Both the position numbers and the translations under genes were made by a program. Under the pieces are notes generated by a model. That model worked only from the letters and a program-made list of their open reading frames with translations. It was not told where the DNA came from and made no database searches. This document shows, piece after piece, positions 40,157-47,812 of a stretch of 47,812 nucleotides of DNA. Origin of the DNA: an uncultured Prevotellaceae bacterium. Its GTDB lineage: Bacteria > Bacteroidota > Bacteroidia > Bacteroidales > Bacteroidaceae. The DNA lies in contig CAMJFC010000016.1 of NCBI GenBank assembly GCA_946404865.1, forward strand, positions 1-47,812, read 5' to 3'. Position 1 is the stretch's first letter, and each line of letters begins with the position of its first letter.

Positions 40157-41665
40157 ATGCCGAGAATTATTAAAATTGGAAAAACTCAAGAGAATGATGT
40201 CATGTTTGACTCTCCTGATGTGTCGCGACATCATGCAGAGATGACAATTGCTGATGACAATCGTTCTGCGCTCCTGCGTGACTTAGGTTCGACGAACGGT
40301 ACATTCGTGAATGGCAAACGTATTTCACAGCAAGTGACAATCAATCTCAGCCATCAACTTCGATTTGGTTCTGTGAATACAAACCTCGCTGATATTGTGG
40401 CCAAATTGCGCGAAACCACATTTTCTGGACCTTATGACCCAAACAATAATATTATTGGACGTGACGGAGATTGTCAGATCAGGTTCAACTATGATGACGT
40501 GTCAAAGCACCATGCCGTGCTCAAACTGCGCCATGATGGTACCGTCATCATCGAAGACCTACATTCCTTAAATGGAACATTCGTCAATGACCAACGTATC
40601 GTAAGCCAAGTATTGAAACGCGGCGACAAAGTGACTATTGCAGGGAAATATCCTCTGGATTGGGAATCTTACTACCCTGTGGCAGGTGGTGGAAATGGAA
40701 AAGGCAATGGTGACAATGGTGGTGGAGGAATAGACTGGAAACGGTTCATCCCCTATGCTGCCGCATTACTCGCCCTGCTTGTTTTAGGCATAGGTGGATA
40801 TTTCTTGTTAAGAGACAAAAAGTATGATTTGACGCGTATCAATAAAGAGTATAGTAATGCTATTTGTATGGTCGTAGTGGAATATGGATATAAAATCTAT
40901 ATTGATGGTGAGGATTGGACAAAAGATGTTTTGCGTTATGAAAATGAAAAACCTAATGATTTGCTTCATCCCTATCAGGTTAACTGGTTGTTTGGAGAAA
41001 TCACTTCAGTCCAACCCGGTCCGATTTCTATACAAGGAACAGCCTTCTTTATTAGCAAAGACGGTTTGCTGGGCACCAACCTCCATGTAGCCCGTCCTTG
41101 GCTCTTTTCTTCGGAAATAAAAACTTTAAAAGATTATATCAATAACCTATTAAAGGGTAAAATCAATTATGCCAGATCTGAGTTGGAAATAAAGCCTGTG
41201 GTAACAAAAATGTTCATAACCCTTGATGGTTTACCTTTGAGTGAGGGAAATCAAATCGAGGTGAAAGAATACAAAGGACATGAGGATATTCAAAAAGATG
41301 TAGCTGTCTTGACAACAAACAATCATAAACTGCCAGACGGCGTTGGCAATATTATAGACATCAATGAAGCGGAGAATAATTATACAGAAGGTGAGATTAT
41401 ATTTTACAGAGGTTATCCCTTTGGCCCCGTAGTAGCAAAAAATGCCAATGAAGATATAAAAGGGCAAGGATATGAAGGGAGAATATCACAGGATTTAGAT
41501 GATTTCCAATTCGGGTTTGATGCTACTCATGGCGGTGGAGCCAGTGGTTCACCTGTATTTAATGAAAAAGGAAAACTGGTAGGGGTGTTGAATTCAGGTT
41601 ATTCGGGTACGGAACGTTTCACCAGAGGAATAAAAGTGAAACATCTGCAAGATTTACTAAAATAG
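40157..41665 (+). CDS. Membrane protein with two FHA domains and a trypsin-like protease domain
   Basis: A 502-aa protein. FHA 1 (about 3-75) has SRHHAEM and GSTNGTFVNG; FHA 2 (about 95-170) has IGRDGDC, SKHHAVL and SLNGTFVND. Both keep the Ser/Arg(Lys)-His and Asn residues that bind phosphothreonine. A Gly/Asn-rich linker leads to one membrane helix (about 198-218), so the FHA part is cytoplasmic. The external part (225-502) is an S1-type serine protease with H310 (GTNLHVARP), D381 (IQKDVAVL) and S463 (GGASGSPVF), a complete triad. It is the first gene of the operon; the ATG at 40157 gives the FHA start MPRIIKIGK. It may turn kinase signals into proteolysis outside the membrane. Confidence 0.88.
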   Translation: MPRIIKIGKTQENDVMFDSPDVSRHHAEMTIADDNRSALLRDLGSTNGTFVNGKRISQQVTINLSHQLRFGSVNTNLADIVAKLRETTFSGPYDPNNNIIGRDGDCQIRFNYDDVSKHHAVLKLRHDGTVIIEDLHSLNGTFVNDQRIVSQVLKRGDKVTIAGKYPLDWESYYPVAGGGNGKGNGDNGGGGIDWKRFIPYAAALLALLVLGIGGYFLLRDKKYDLTRINKEYSNAICMVVVEYGYKIYIDGEDWTKDVLRYENEKPNDLLHPYQVNWLFGEITSVQPGPISIQGTAFFISKDGLLGTNLHVARPWLFSSEIKTLKDYINNLLKGKINYARSELEIKPVVTKMFITLDGLPLSEGNQIEVKEYKGHEDIQKDVAVLTTNNHKLPDGVGNIIDINEAENNYTEGEIIFYRGYPFGPVVAKNANEDIKGQGYEGRISQDLDDFQFGFDATHGGGASGSPVFNEKGKLVGVLNSGYSGTERFTRGIKVKHLQDLLK

Positions 41666-41715
41666 TATCCCCAATAACGTTGTTTTTTAAATCTACAAAC
41701 TAAACCGATATAATT

Positions 41716-42363
41716 ATGAAAAATAAAAAATGTATCAATGGTCATCTATACGATTATAGTATCTATGGTGACAAGTGTCCTTTCTGTCCTGCTTCTACTC
41801 GTCCTATTAGTAAGAAGTTGCCAGAAGTCTACGAGAACATCGGGCGCGGTGAGTGCGTATATGGCGGACCGAACAACATGGCCGAGGCTGTCCGCCGTAT
41901 GAACGAGCAGGAGCGCCGCGAATCAGTTGATCCTACTGTCCCCGTAGAGGGCATGGGCGCCCGTGGAAATTTCACTGCTCCCATAAGTTCAGGACGTACC
42001 AAGATCTTTAGTGCAAATAATGACAAGCTTCAGGCTGAGCGTCGCATGGTAGCATTATTGGTTTCTTATAGCGCAAATCCAAATGGTGAAGTATTTGGAG
42101 TATTTGAGGGGACAAACCTCATTGGCCGTGACTACGATTGCGACATCGCTTTTCCCAATGATTCCCATATGTCTTCTAAACATTTCCTGATACAATATGT
42201 GGAAGCCAAAGGGGTTTTCAAGGCACAGGACGAAGGATCTTCCAATGGCAGTTATGTCAATGGAAATGTATATACGTTGGGGGAAACTATAGAATTGAAG
42301 CCAAACGATGTGATTGTGTTAGGAAAAACTAAACTGTTGTTCTTTCCAATACCACAATTCTAA
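41716..42363 (+). CDS. Zinc-ribbon and FHA-domain protein
   Basis: A 215-aa soluble protein. The N-terminus has a probable zinc site (C6, H10, C21, C24; CxNGH, then CPFC), followed by a flexible segment with possible phosphoacceptor Thr/Ser (VDPTVPV, FTAPISSGRTKIF). The C-terminal FHA domain (about 112-210) carries LIGRDYDCDI, HMSSKHFLIQ and SSNGSYVNG. The layout resembles FHA adaptors such as GarA, in which an N-terminal phospho-site is bound by the protein's own FHA, so it may be a substrate of the kinases downstream. It lies 50 bp after the protease gene and 14 bp before the PP2C gene. Confidence 0.87.
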   Translation: MKNKKCINGHLYDYSIYGDKCPFCPASTRPISKKLPEVYENIGRGECVYGGPNNMAEAVRRMNEQERRESVDPTVPVEGMGARGNFTAPISSGRTKIFSANNDKLQAERRMVALLVSYSANPNGEVFGVFEGTNLIGRDYDCDIAFPNDSHMSSKHFLIQYVEAKGVFKAQDEGSSNGSYVNGNVYTLGETIELKPNDVIVLGKTKLLFFPIPQF

Positions 42364-42377
42364 ACAATTCTTTGATA

Positions 42378-43742
42378 ATGAAAAATGAATCGTATGACTA
42401 CTGCCATGTGGCCGAACTCACTGACACGGGATGTATACGCTCAGCTAACGAGGATTGGATGGCGCATTTCGTCAGTCCTAACGGACTTGTTGCAGTTGTA
42501 TGCGATGGCATGGGCGGACATGTGGGAGGCCAAATAGCCTCCCACACGGCTGTCGATGCCATCAAGCGATATATGATGGTTGAACGGGAGGGAACTCCGA
42601 AAGAACAGATTGTGGAGGCTGTCAACGAGGCTTGTCGTGCTATTCTTGAAAGGACAGAGGTGGAACCAGATCTCACAGGCATGGGTGCCACCTGTGTGAT
42701 GCTCATCGTGCGTGACGGCAAGGTGTATATCGGGTCCGTTGGCGACAGCCGTGTCTATCTGATACGGAAGCACACCATCAGGCAACTCACTGTCGATCAG
42801 AGTTATGTACAGACGCTGGTCGATAATGGCACACTCACACAGGAGCAGGCAGAGCGCCACCCGCGTAAGAATGAAATCACCAATGCGCTTGGATTGAAAA
42901 ACATGAAACCCGCTACCGTCTTGCCCGAACCTGTATTACCAGAGGCGGGTGACTGTTTCCTCTTGTGCTCCGACGGACTTAGCGGTATGGTGTCAGACAA
43001 AGACATCTGCAAGGTCGTAAGCAAACAAAGGGAGTTGACGCAGCAGGAACGGGCGGAAAGACTTGTGGAAATGGCAAAGCAGAACGGCGGACAGGATAAC
43101 ATCACTTGTCAGATTGTCGAGTTTGCCGTCACTCCTGGAGGTGATGACAAATGGAAAAAGATGGCAGGGGTAATCTTAGGGCTTGCGGCCCTCGTGGTCT
43201 TGGGCGTCTGGGTGTTGCCGAAACTTTTCCATTCAGATTCAGACACTGTTTCTGTAAGGAAACAACCTTTGGTTGACATCAAACAAATACCAGATACTGT
43301 CGAGTATCAATTGAAGGACATCTTATTAGAGAAATGGCATCCGTTCCCCTACAAGGATGTTTCTTTCCTCGTTCTGACGGAAGACCGAGACTTTGACGGT
43401 GTGAAAATACAGCAAATGAAATACAATAAGACCGTGGATACGACAGTCGTCATAAAGCCAGCCTTCCCTGTCAAAAACATCGAAATCACGCCAAAAGAGC
43501 ATGTCTTGGCCTCTTATAAGCCTTATAATTTTCTAAACGAGAAGGATAGCGTCTGTTGTGAGTTGAAATTCAAGGGGCCTTACGAACGCGACTTTGACCT
43601 GACAGTCACTCTACACCGACAAGAACAAAGACCACATACCTATATCATCACCATACCAGTAAGAGTGGGCTTAAAACCTAAAACGATAAACGACTTACTA
43701 TATCTTATATCTATATGGCATTCAAATGCATTGAGAAGATAG
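42378..43742 (+). CDS. PP2C-type Ser/Thr phosphatase with membrane anchor
   Basis: A 454-aa protein. Residues about 8-250 form a PPM/PP2C phosphatase: RSANEDW, the metal-binding VVCDGMGGHVGG (D43, G44), GMGATCVM, GSVGDSRVYLI, LLCSDGLSGM and GGQDNITC, all intact. A membrane helix (about 262-282) is followed by about 170 external residues of no recognised family, beta-rich in look. It probably reverses phosphorylation by the two kinases. The ATG at 42378 is preferred to a TTG two codons earlier. Its 3' end overlaps kinase 1 by 28 bp, which suggests coupled translation. Confidence 0.92.
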   Translation: MKNESYDYCHVAELTDTGCIRSANEDWMAHFVSPNGLVAVVCDGMGGHVGGQIASHTAVDAIKRYMMVEREGTPKEQIVEAVNEACRAILERTEVEPDLTGMGATCVMLIVRDGKVYIGSVGDSRVYLIRKHTIRQLTVDQSYVQTLVDNGTLTQEQAERHPRKNEITNALGLKNMKPATVLPEPVLPEAGDCFLLCSDGLSGMVSDKDICKVVSKQRELTQQERAERLVEMAKQNGGQDNITCQIVEFAVTPGGDDKWKKMAGVILGLAALVVLGVWVLPKLFHSDSDTVSVRKQPLVDIKQIPDTVEYQLKDILLEKWHPFPYKDVSFLVLTEDRDFDGVKIQQMKYNKTVDTTVVIKPAFPVKNIEITPKEHVLASYKPYNFLNEKDSVCCELKFKGPYERDFDLTVTLHRQEQRPHTYIITIPVRVGLKPKTINDLLYLISIWHSNALRR

Positions 43743-44782
43743 GTGAGGGAGGAATGGGATGCGTCTGGAAAGGATGCGACCAAAACAGAAAGATTGTCGC
43801 CATCAAGATGATGAGCAACCAACTTTCTTATAACCCTTTATACAGGGAATTATTCTATAATGAGGTTCAAGCCCTGAAGAAGATGGACCATCCGTCTGTC
43901 GTGCATATCCTGGGCGATCCATATATGGACGAGGCGGGAAATCTATTCCTGCCCATGGAATATGTGGACGGCGTAAATTTGGAGAAATATGTGCTCGAGC
44001 ATGGGGCGATGAGCGAGGATGACGCTATCCGGATGATGATTCAGATTCTCGATGCCATGCAGTATGTACACGAACAGGGTTGTATTCATCGCGATATCAA
44101 ACCCGCGAATATCATGGTACGCAAAGATGGAAACGTCTGTATCATCGACTTTGGCATCGCAAAAGACGCCCGTGTAGGCAGTTCCGGAGAAACCGTGGGG
44201 AAAGTGATAGGCACCGACGGCTATATGAGTCCGGAACAGGCTAACGGGTTGAACGTTGACCTACGTACCGATATCTATTCTTTGGGATGCCTCCTGTATT
44301 TTATGTTTGTAGGGGAACATGCCATCGCTACGAGAGGAAACGAATATAACACCATTCAAGCCATTCTGAAGGAGGAAATGCCATTACCGTCGAGTAAAAA
44401 CAAAACAATCTCACCTGAGATAGACAGGATTTTCAGAAAAGCGGTTGATAAGAATATGACATTGCGATTTCAGTCTGCAAAGGGATTCAAAACGGCATTA
44501 AATGACATCATCAGAAGACCTCCTAATGGAATCCCATATCCGTTACTGGGACCGCAAGGGGGGAATCCTGAAGGAACAAAAGGGGAAAAAACTAAAGAAT
44601 CACATAATTTCGGTTGGGCAATACTTAGTCTGCTTTTACCATTTGTCGGGTGGTTCCTTTATGGTGTTTGGAGGGATAATAAGCCCAAACTGGCTTCTGA
44701 AATTAATATCATGGCATCCATAGGATTCTCTGTCTATGTCGTCGCGCTTCTCGTCTTGTTGGCTTGTGGCGTCGCATCCTGA
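43715..44782 (+). CDS. Membrane Ser/Thr protein kinase 1
   Basis: A 355-aa Hanks-type kinase. Gly loop GEGGMG (10-15), catalytic K31 in VAIKMM, HRDIKPANIM (H125, D127), DFG at D145, and GTDGYMSPEQANG in the activation/P+1 segment are all present, so it should be active as an RD kinase. After a Pro/Gly/Lys linker (about 265-295) two membrane helices close the protein (WAILSLLLPFVGWFLYGVW and IGFSVYVVALLVLLACGV), with no large external domain. It overlaps the PP2C gene by 28 bp and is followed by kinase 2 after 58 bp. Confidence 0.92.
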   Translation: MAFKCIEKIGEGGMGCVWKGCDQNRKIVAIKMMSNQLSYNPLYRELFYNEVQALKKMDHPSVVHILGDPYMDEAGNLFLPMEYVDGVNLEKYVLEHGAMSEDDAIRMMIQILDAMQYVHEQGCIHRDIKPANIMVRKDGNVCIIDFGIAKDARVGSSGETVGKVIGTDGYMSPEQANGLNVDLRTDIYSLGCLLYFMFVGEHAIATRGNEYNTIQAILKEEMPLPSSKNKTISPEIDRIFRKAVDKNMTLRFQSAKGFKTALNDIIRRPPNGIPYPLLGPQGGNPEGTKGEKTKESHNFGWAILSLLLPFVGWFLYGVWRDNKPKLASEINIMASIGFSVYVVALLVLLACGVAS

Positions 44783-44840
44783 AGGATGCCCTCTCAATCT
44801 CTCCATGTGCTATCAATAACAATCAAAAACCATAATCATC

Positions 44841-47812
44841 ATGATAGGAAAAGAGATTCTTAACTACCGCATTGTCGATGTCATCGGACAAGGTGGAATG
44901 GGCACTGTATATTTAGGTGTCAACAAATATATCCAGGAACAGAAAGTAGCCATCAAGGTCATCAACCATGATATGCTCAACGACTTCACCCGGCAGAGAA
45001 TGGAGGAGGAGGCACACCGGCTGGCATCGCTCAATCATCCAAACGTCGTCCATTTAGTGAATTTCCACAAAGACGAAAAGGGCAATGTATATCTCATCAT
45101 GGAATATGCCGAAGGAGTCTGTCTCTATAATTTTATTCACGAAATAAACGGATTGATTGTAGAAGAACGTATATGCCCCATCTTTGACCAAATCCTCGAC
45201 GGCATCGCATGCGCGCACAACCATACGGCTCACCTTGTTCAGGGAGGGTTGGTAAAAGATCCCATCATACACTGTGACATCAAACCAGCCAATATTATAA
45301 TCACACAAGATAAAGAGCCAAAAGTCAAAATTCTCGACTTTGGTATCGCGCAAATCCTAAGCGGACAAGGCGACAGGGGGCGCATGGTCATGGGCACCCC
45401 CTCGTATATGAGTCCAGAACAAGTCAAAGGAGATAAAATCGATATCAGGTCGGACATCTATTCGCTTGGCGTCATGCTGCATCAGATGCTCACAGGAAGG
45501 GAGCCCTACGATACCTCCACGCTCACCGATCGGCAAATCTGCCAGAAAGTGATCGAGGAACCGCTGCCACGGATGGCAACCTATTATAAGTATGTGTCTG
45601 ACAAACTGCAGAAGGTGGTCGATAAAGCTACAGCCAAAAATCCCGACGACCGATACCAGACGTGCGAAGATTTCAAGAAAGCGATGCATCGCGCCATCTA
45701 TCCGAACAAACTGCCTCTGTGGACGAAAATAACGGCTGCGGTCGCTGTGGCTTTGATAATCGGCGCAGGTATCTATATCTGGGATTATAACCGTTACAAA
45801 ACTTACTACTATAAGGACTACGTAGAGCAGTGGGGCATCCCGCAGGGTATCGGCGAGTTGAGCAAAAGCGAGCATAGCCATGCGGCACGCTCTTACAAGT
45901 TTACCTGCCGGCGGGGTAAATTGCAGCGTGTATCGCATGTGAACAGCATGGATTATCTCATTGATGACCGCGAGACTGAGCGCAAAGAACGCCCTGTCGA
46001 TCAGGAGTTTTACTACGCTGACAACGGAAAACTCAGTAGTGTGAAAGTGAAAGACCGTTGTGGAAAAACGCTCCATATAAAGAGGTATAATGAGAATATG
46101 AAGGTCATGGATTTTATGTATGATGATGAGCATAATACAAAGATGCTGCTGTCCAATTCATCTGTCAGTTATAAAGGACTTATGAGTACAGAGGTAAAGA
46201 AAGGCCGTATCTCTACTTTATGGATAGATTATGATGATAATGGCTATGTTAAATCCGAAACGTTTCATTCTATTGACTGCTCTCCGGTTACCGACAAGAA
46301 TGGCATTTTTGGAAGGACGTATGTGCGTGATGAAAAGGGAAGACCCACTGAAATACACTATATAGGAAAAGACTCTTTGCCACAGGCGACAACATGGGGG
46401 CTTGGTATCAAGAAGTTTGAATACGACAGTGAGGACAACTGGGTGAAGGCTGTTTATCTTACTGAGAAGGGACAGTCGGCCTATGATGACCCGGAAGGTT
46501 TAGCAATTTTAAAAATTCAGTATGATGATTATGGGAATGAAACCTATTATTTATTTGAGGATAGTGTCGGGAGTCCAATGTTCGTAAAAAATCAAGGGTG
46601 CTTCGGATACCATTATACTTATAACGAAAAAGGGTTGGTTGACCAGATTGATATTCTTGATTCCAAGGTAAAGCCAATAGTCAACAGGATGACAGCATTC
46701 CTATTTGACCAGATTGATATTCTTGATTTCAAGGTAAAGCCAATGCGTGATTATAAAGACGGGTATGCCGTCATCAAAAGGGAATATGATGACCATGGCT
46801 ATTGCGCCAGAGAAACATATTGTGATACTCTTGGAGTGATAACAAGTTGTAAGGATGGCTATGCCAGAGTGGACTATACGAACGATGAACATGGAACCCC
46901 CCTTGAGGTATGGTATAAGGACGAAAAAGGTGAACTCTTTAAGACCCAAAATGGCTATGCCGGAATAAAAAATGAGTATGATTCTATCGGAAGATTGATA
47001 AAACAGGTCTATTATGGGATTGACCGTAAGCCTACACTCAATAAAACAGACAAAGTCGCCGGTTTTTCTGCCGAATATGATGAGAAGAATCAACTTATCG
47101 GAATGACTTTTTTAGGCGTTGACTTAAAACCGGCAGAAGATGACCTGGGAATCATTTGCTATCGTTTGGAACTTGATATTAGAGGAAATAGAACAAAAAC
47201 TGTTTTCTGTGACGCCGATGGCAGGACGAAGCGAAATCTTCAACAATATGGTGGTATTGCCGGATGGGAAGAGGATTACGACGAGAACGGTAACCCCACA
47301 GAGGTAAGGTATTTCGATGAAAAAGGGAAATATATCATGGTTAATGGTTATTTTGCAAAAAAACGATATAAATATGACGAAAACGGAAATAAGAAATCTG
47401 AAAGATGGCTCAATCTACAGGATGAGTTAAGTTGTACAGCAAATGGTATCGCGCGAATTGATTATGATTATGACAGGAAAGGTAATTGTATGGAAGAGCG
47501 GTATTATGGCGAGAATGACAGCCTGGCTTTCTGTTATGATAAAGAATATTTTTGTGCTATAAAGAAGTATAAATATGATAGCCGTGGCAACCTCATCAAG
47601 ATTTCACGTTATGATACTGAGGGGAATTTAGGCCTTGGTGACGACTTTCGCAATCTTATCTGTTGGGCCATAAAGCGTTGCAAGTATGATAAGATGAACA
47701 ATTGCATTGAGGAGAGTTATTACGATGTAGATGATAAGCCCATTCTTGACTTTGATAAAAAATACCATAAGAAAGTGTATAAATATGATGCATACGGCCG
47801 TTTGAAGAAAAC
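44841..47812 (+). CDS. Membrane Ser/Thr kinase 2 with an external YD-repeat domain (partial)
   Basis: About 990 codons, open to the right edge. Residues 1-275 form a kinase with GQGGMG (16-21), K39 in VAIK, DFG at D166 and GTPSYMSPEQ. The catalytic loop is HCDIKPANI (H144, D146), that is Cys in place of the Arg of HRD, and about 12 extra residues (AHLVQGGLVKDP) precede it. One helix (about 297-315) leads to an external region. From about residue 464 on there are some 15 units of YDxxGN type (YDENGNPTEV, YDSRGNLIKI, YDRKGNCMEE), several with GYA between them, as in YD/RHS-like repeats. It probably senses an envelope or extracellular ligand. The ATG at 44841 is the only good start. Confidence 0.9.
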   Translation, partial: MIGKEILNYRIVDVIGQGGMGTVYLGVNKYIQEQKVAIKVINHDMLNDFTRQRMEEEAHRLASLNHPNVVHLVNFHKDEKGNVYLIMEYAEGVCLYNFIHEINGLIVEERICPIFDQILDGIACAHNHTAHLVQGGLVKDPIIHCDIKPANIIITQDKEPKVKILDFGIAQILSGQGDRGRMVMGTPSYMSPEQVKGDKIDIRSDIYSLGVMLHQMLTGREPYDTSTLTDRQICQKVIEEPLPRMATYYKYVSDKLQKVVDKATAKNPDDRYQTCEDFKKAMHRAIYPNKLPLWTKITAAVAVALIIGAGIYIWDYNRYKTYYYKDYVEQWGIPQGIGELSKSEHSHAARSYKFTCRRGKLQRVSHVNSMDYLIDDRETERKERPVDQEFYYADNGKLSSVKVKDRCGKTLHIKRYNENMKVMDFMYDDEHNTKMLLSNSSVSYKGLMSTEVKKGRISTLWIDYDDNGYVKSETFHSIDCSPVTDKNGIFGRTYVRDEKGRPTEIHYIGKDSLPQATTWGLGIKKFEYDSEDNWVKAVYLTEKGQSAYDDPEGLAILKIQYDDYGNETYYLFEDSVGSPMFVKNQGCFGYHYTYNEKGLVDQIDILDSKVKPIVNRMTAFLFDQIDILDFKVKPMRDYKDGYAVIKREYDDHGYCARETYCDTLGVITSCKDGYARVDYTNDEHGTPLEVWYKDEKGELFKTQNGYAGIKNEYDSIGRLIKQVYYGIDRKPTLNKTDKVAGFSAEYDEKNQLIGMTFLGVDLKPAEDDLGIICYRLELDIRGNRTKTVFCDADGRTKRNLQQYGGIAGWEEDYDENGNPTEVRYFDEKGKYIMVNGYFAKKRYKYDENGNKKSERWLNLQDELSCTANGIARIDYDYDRKGNCMEERYYGENDSLAFCYDKEYFCAIKKYKYDSRGNLIKISRYDTEGNLGLGDDFRNLICWAIKRCKYDKMNNCIEESYYDVDDKPILDFDKKYHKKVYKYDAYGRLKK
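46639..46744. repeat. In-frame 40-bp direct repeat (66-bp period) in kinase 2
   Basis: The 40 bp starting TTGACCAGATTGATATTC occur at 46639-46678 and again at 46705-46744 with one mismatch. The 66-bp period is 22 codons, so the reading frame is kept; the peptide DQIDILD is doubled. It looks like a recent duplication within the repeat domain. Confidence 0.9.

Noticed and set aside
45357..46133. 258-codon open frame opposite kinase 2
   Set aside because: The kinase reading in the sense strand is complete and motif-rich; the antisense frame has no domain.
40157..47812. Type VI secretion regulatory locus
   Set aside because: The kinase, PP2C and FHA parts match, but no tss/tssJ-M, hcp, vgrG or clpV-like gene is visible.

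Overview
The window reads as chromosomal DNA of a Bacteroidales bacterium, most likely Prevotella or a close relative. The reasons are: -7 boxes of the form TAnnTTTG ahead of most transcription units; the Bacteroidetes gene order nusB-yajC-ybbR-coaE-DUF5606; a long Bacteroidetes-type LptD; and a flexirubin/aryl-polyene-type biosynthetic operon. No rRNA, tRNA, CRISPR array or complete insertion sequence was found. The placement is inferred from gene families and promoter style, not from a marker-gene search.

Region 1 (1-9443) is core housekeeping. A leftward unit holds rplY, pth, an S4-domain protein and the 5' part of purN, which runs off the left edge. A rightward unit holds nusB, yajC, a YbbR-domain protein, coaE, a DUF5606 protein, pepT and a large CPA2-type cation/proton antiporter with two C-terminal RCK_C domains. 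Region 2 (9444-24510) mixes a truncated DUF4143 ATPase next to a 32-bp tandem repeat, lptD, a GH3 glycosidase with a downstream NAD-dependent epimerase-like gene, a small divergent GH25 lysozyme, a YiiX-like cysteine peptidase, a three-gene set (secreted protein, DUF6057 membrane protein, CxxCH-bearing PD40 lipoprotein), a sodium:solute symporter and a porin.

Region 3 (24511-39409) is one compact leftward operon of 13 genes behind a textbook Bacteroidetes promoter (TTTG-N19-TATCTTTG at 39379-39409). It encodes a methyltransferase, three acyl carrier proteins, two ketosynthases each fused to a second ketosynthase-like half, three acyltransferase domains (one fused to a GT2 glycosyltransferase), a small EamA-like membrane protein, a secreted esterase, an MMPL/RND exporter with a methyltransferase-like tail, and an AMP-dependent ligase. 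Together these look like a machine that loads an aryl acid on an ACP, extends it to a polyene, attaches it to a lipid and exports it to the outer membrane. The ketoreductase, dehydratase, thioesterase and aryl-acid-forming lyase of known clusters are not in the window.

Region 4 (39410-47812) starts with an 870-bp non-coding stretch that carries a perfect 17-bp hairpin and a long leader rich in predicted stems. A rightward phospho-signalling operon follows: a membrane protein with two FHA domains and an external trypsin-like protease domain, a zinc-ribbon/FHA protein, a PP2C phosphatase with a membrane anchor, and two transmembrane Ser/Thr kinases. The second kinase carries an external domain of about 15 YD-type repeats and runs off the right edge. 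This locus is the best candidate for an undescribed system. It has the kinase-phosphatase-FHA parts of known phospho-threonine circuits, but none of the type VI secretion genes that usually go with them, and it adds a protease as a possible output.

Several gaps between genes are filled by degenerate short-period repeats (GGAGTGAAG / GGGAGTTT type), which look like a dispersed repeat family. One copy appears to have been read into the C-terminus of Pth. A second, related repeat forms 45-bp inverted arms around a terminator and a promoter at 17786-18017.
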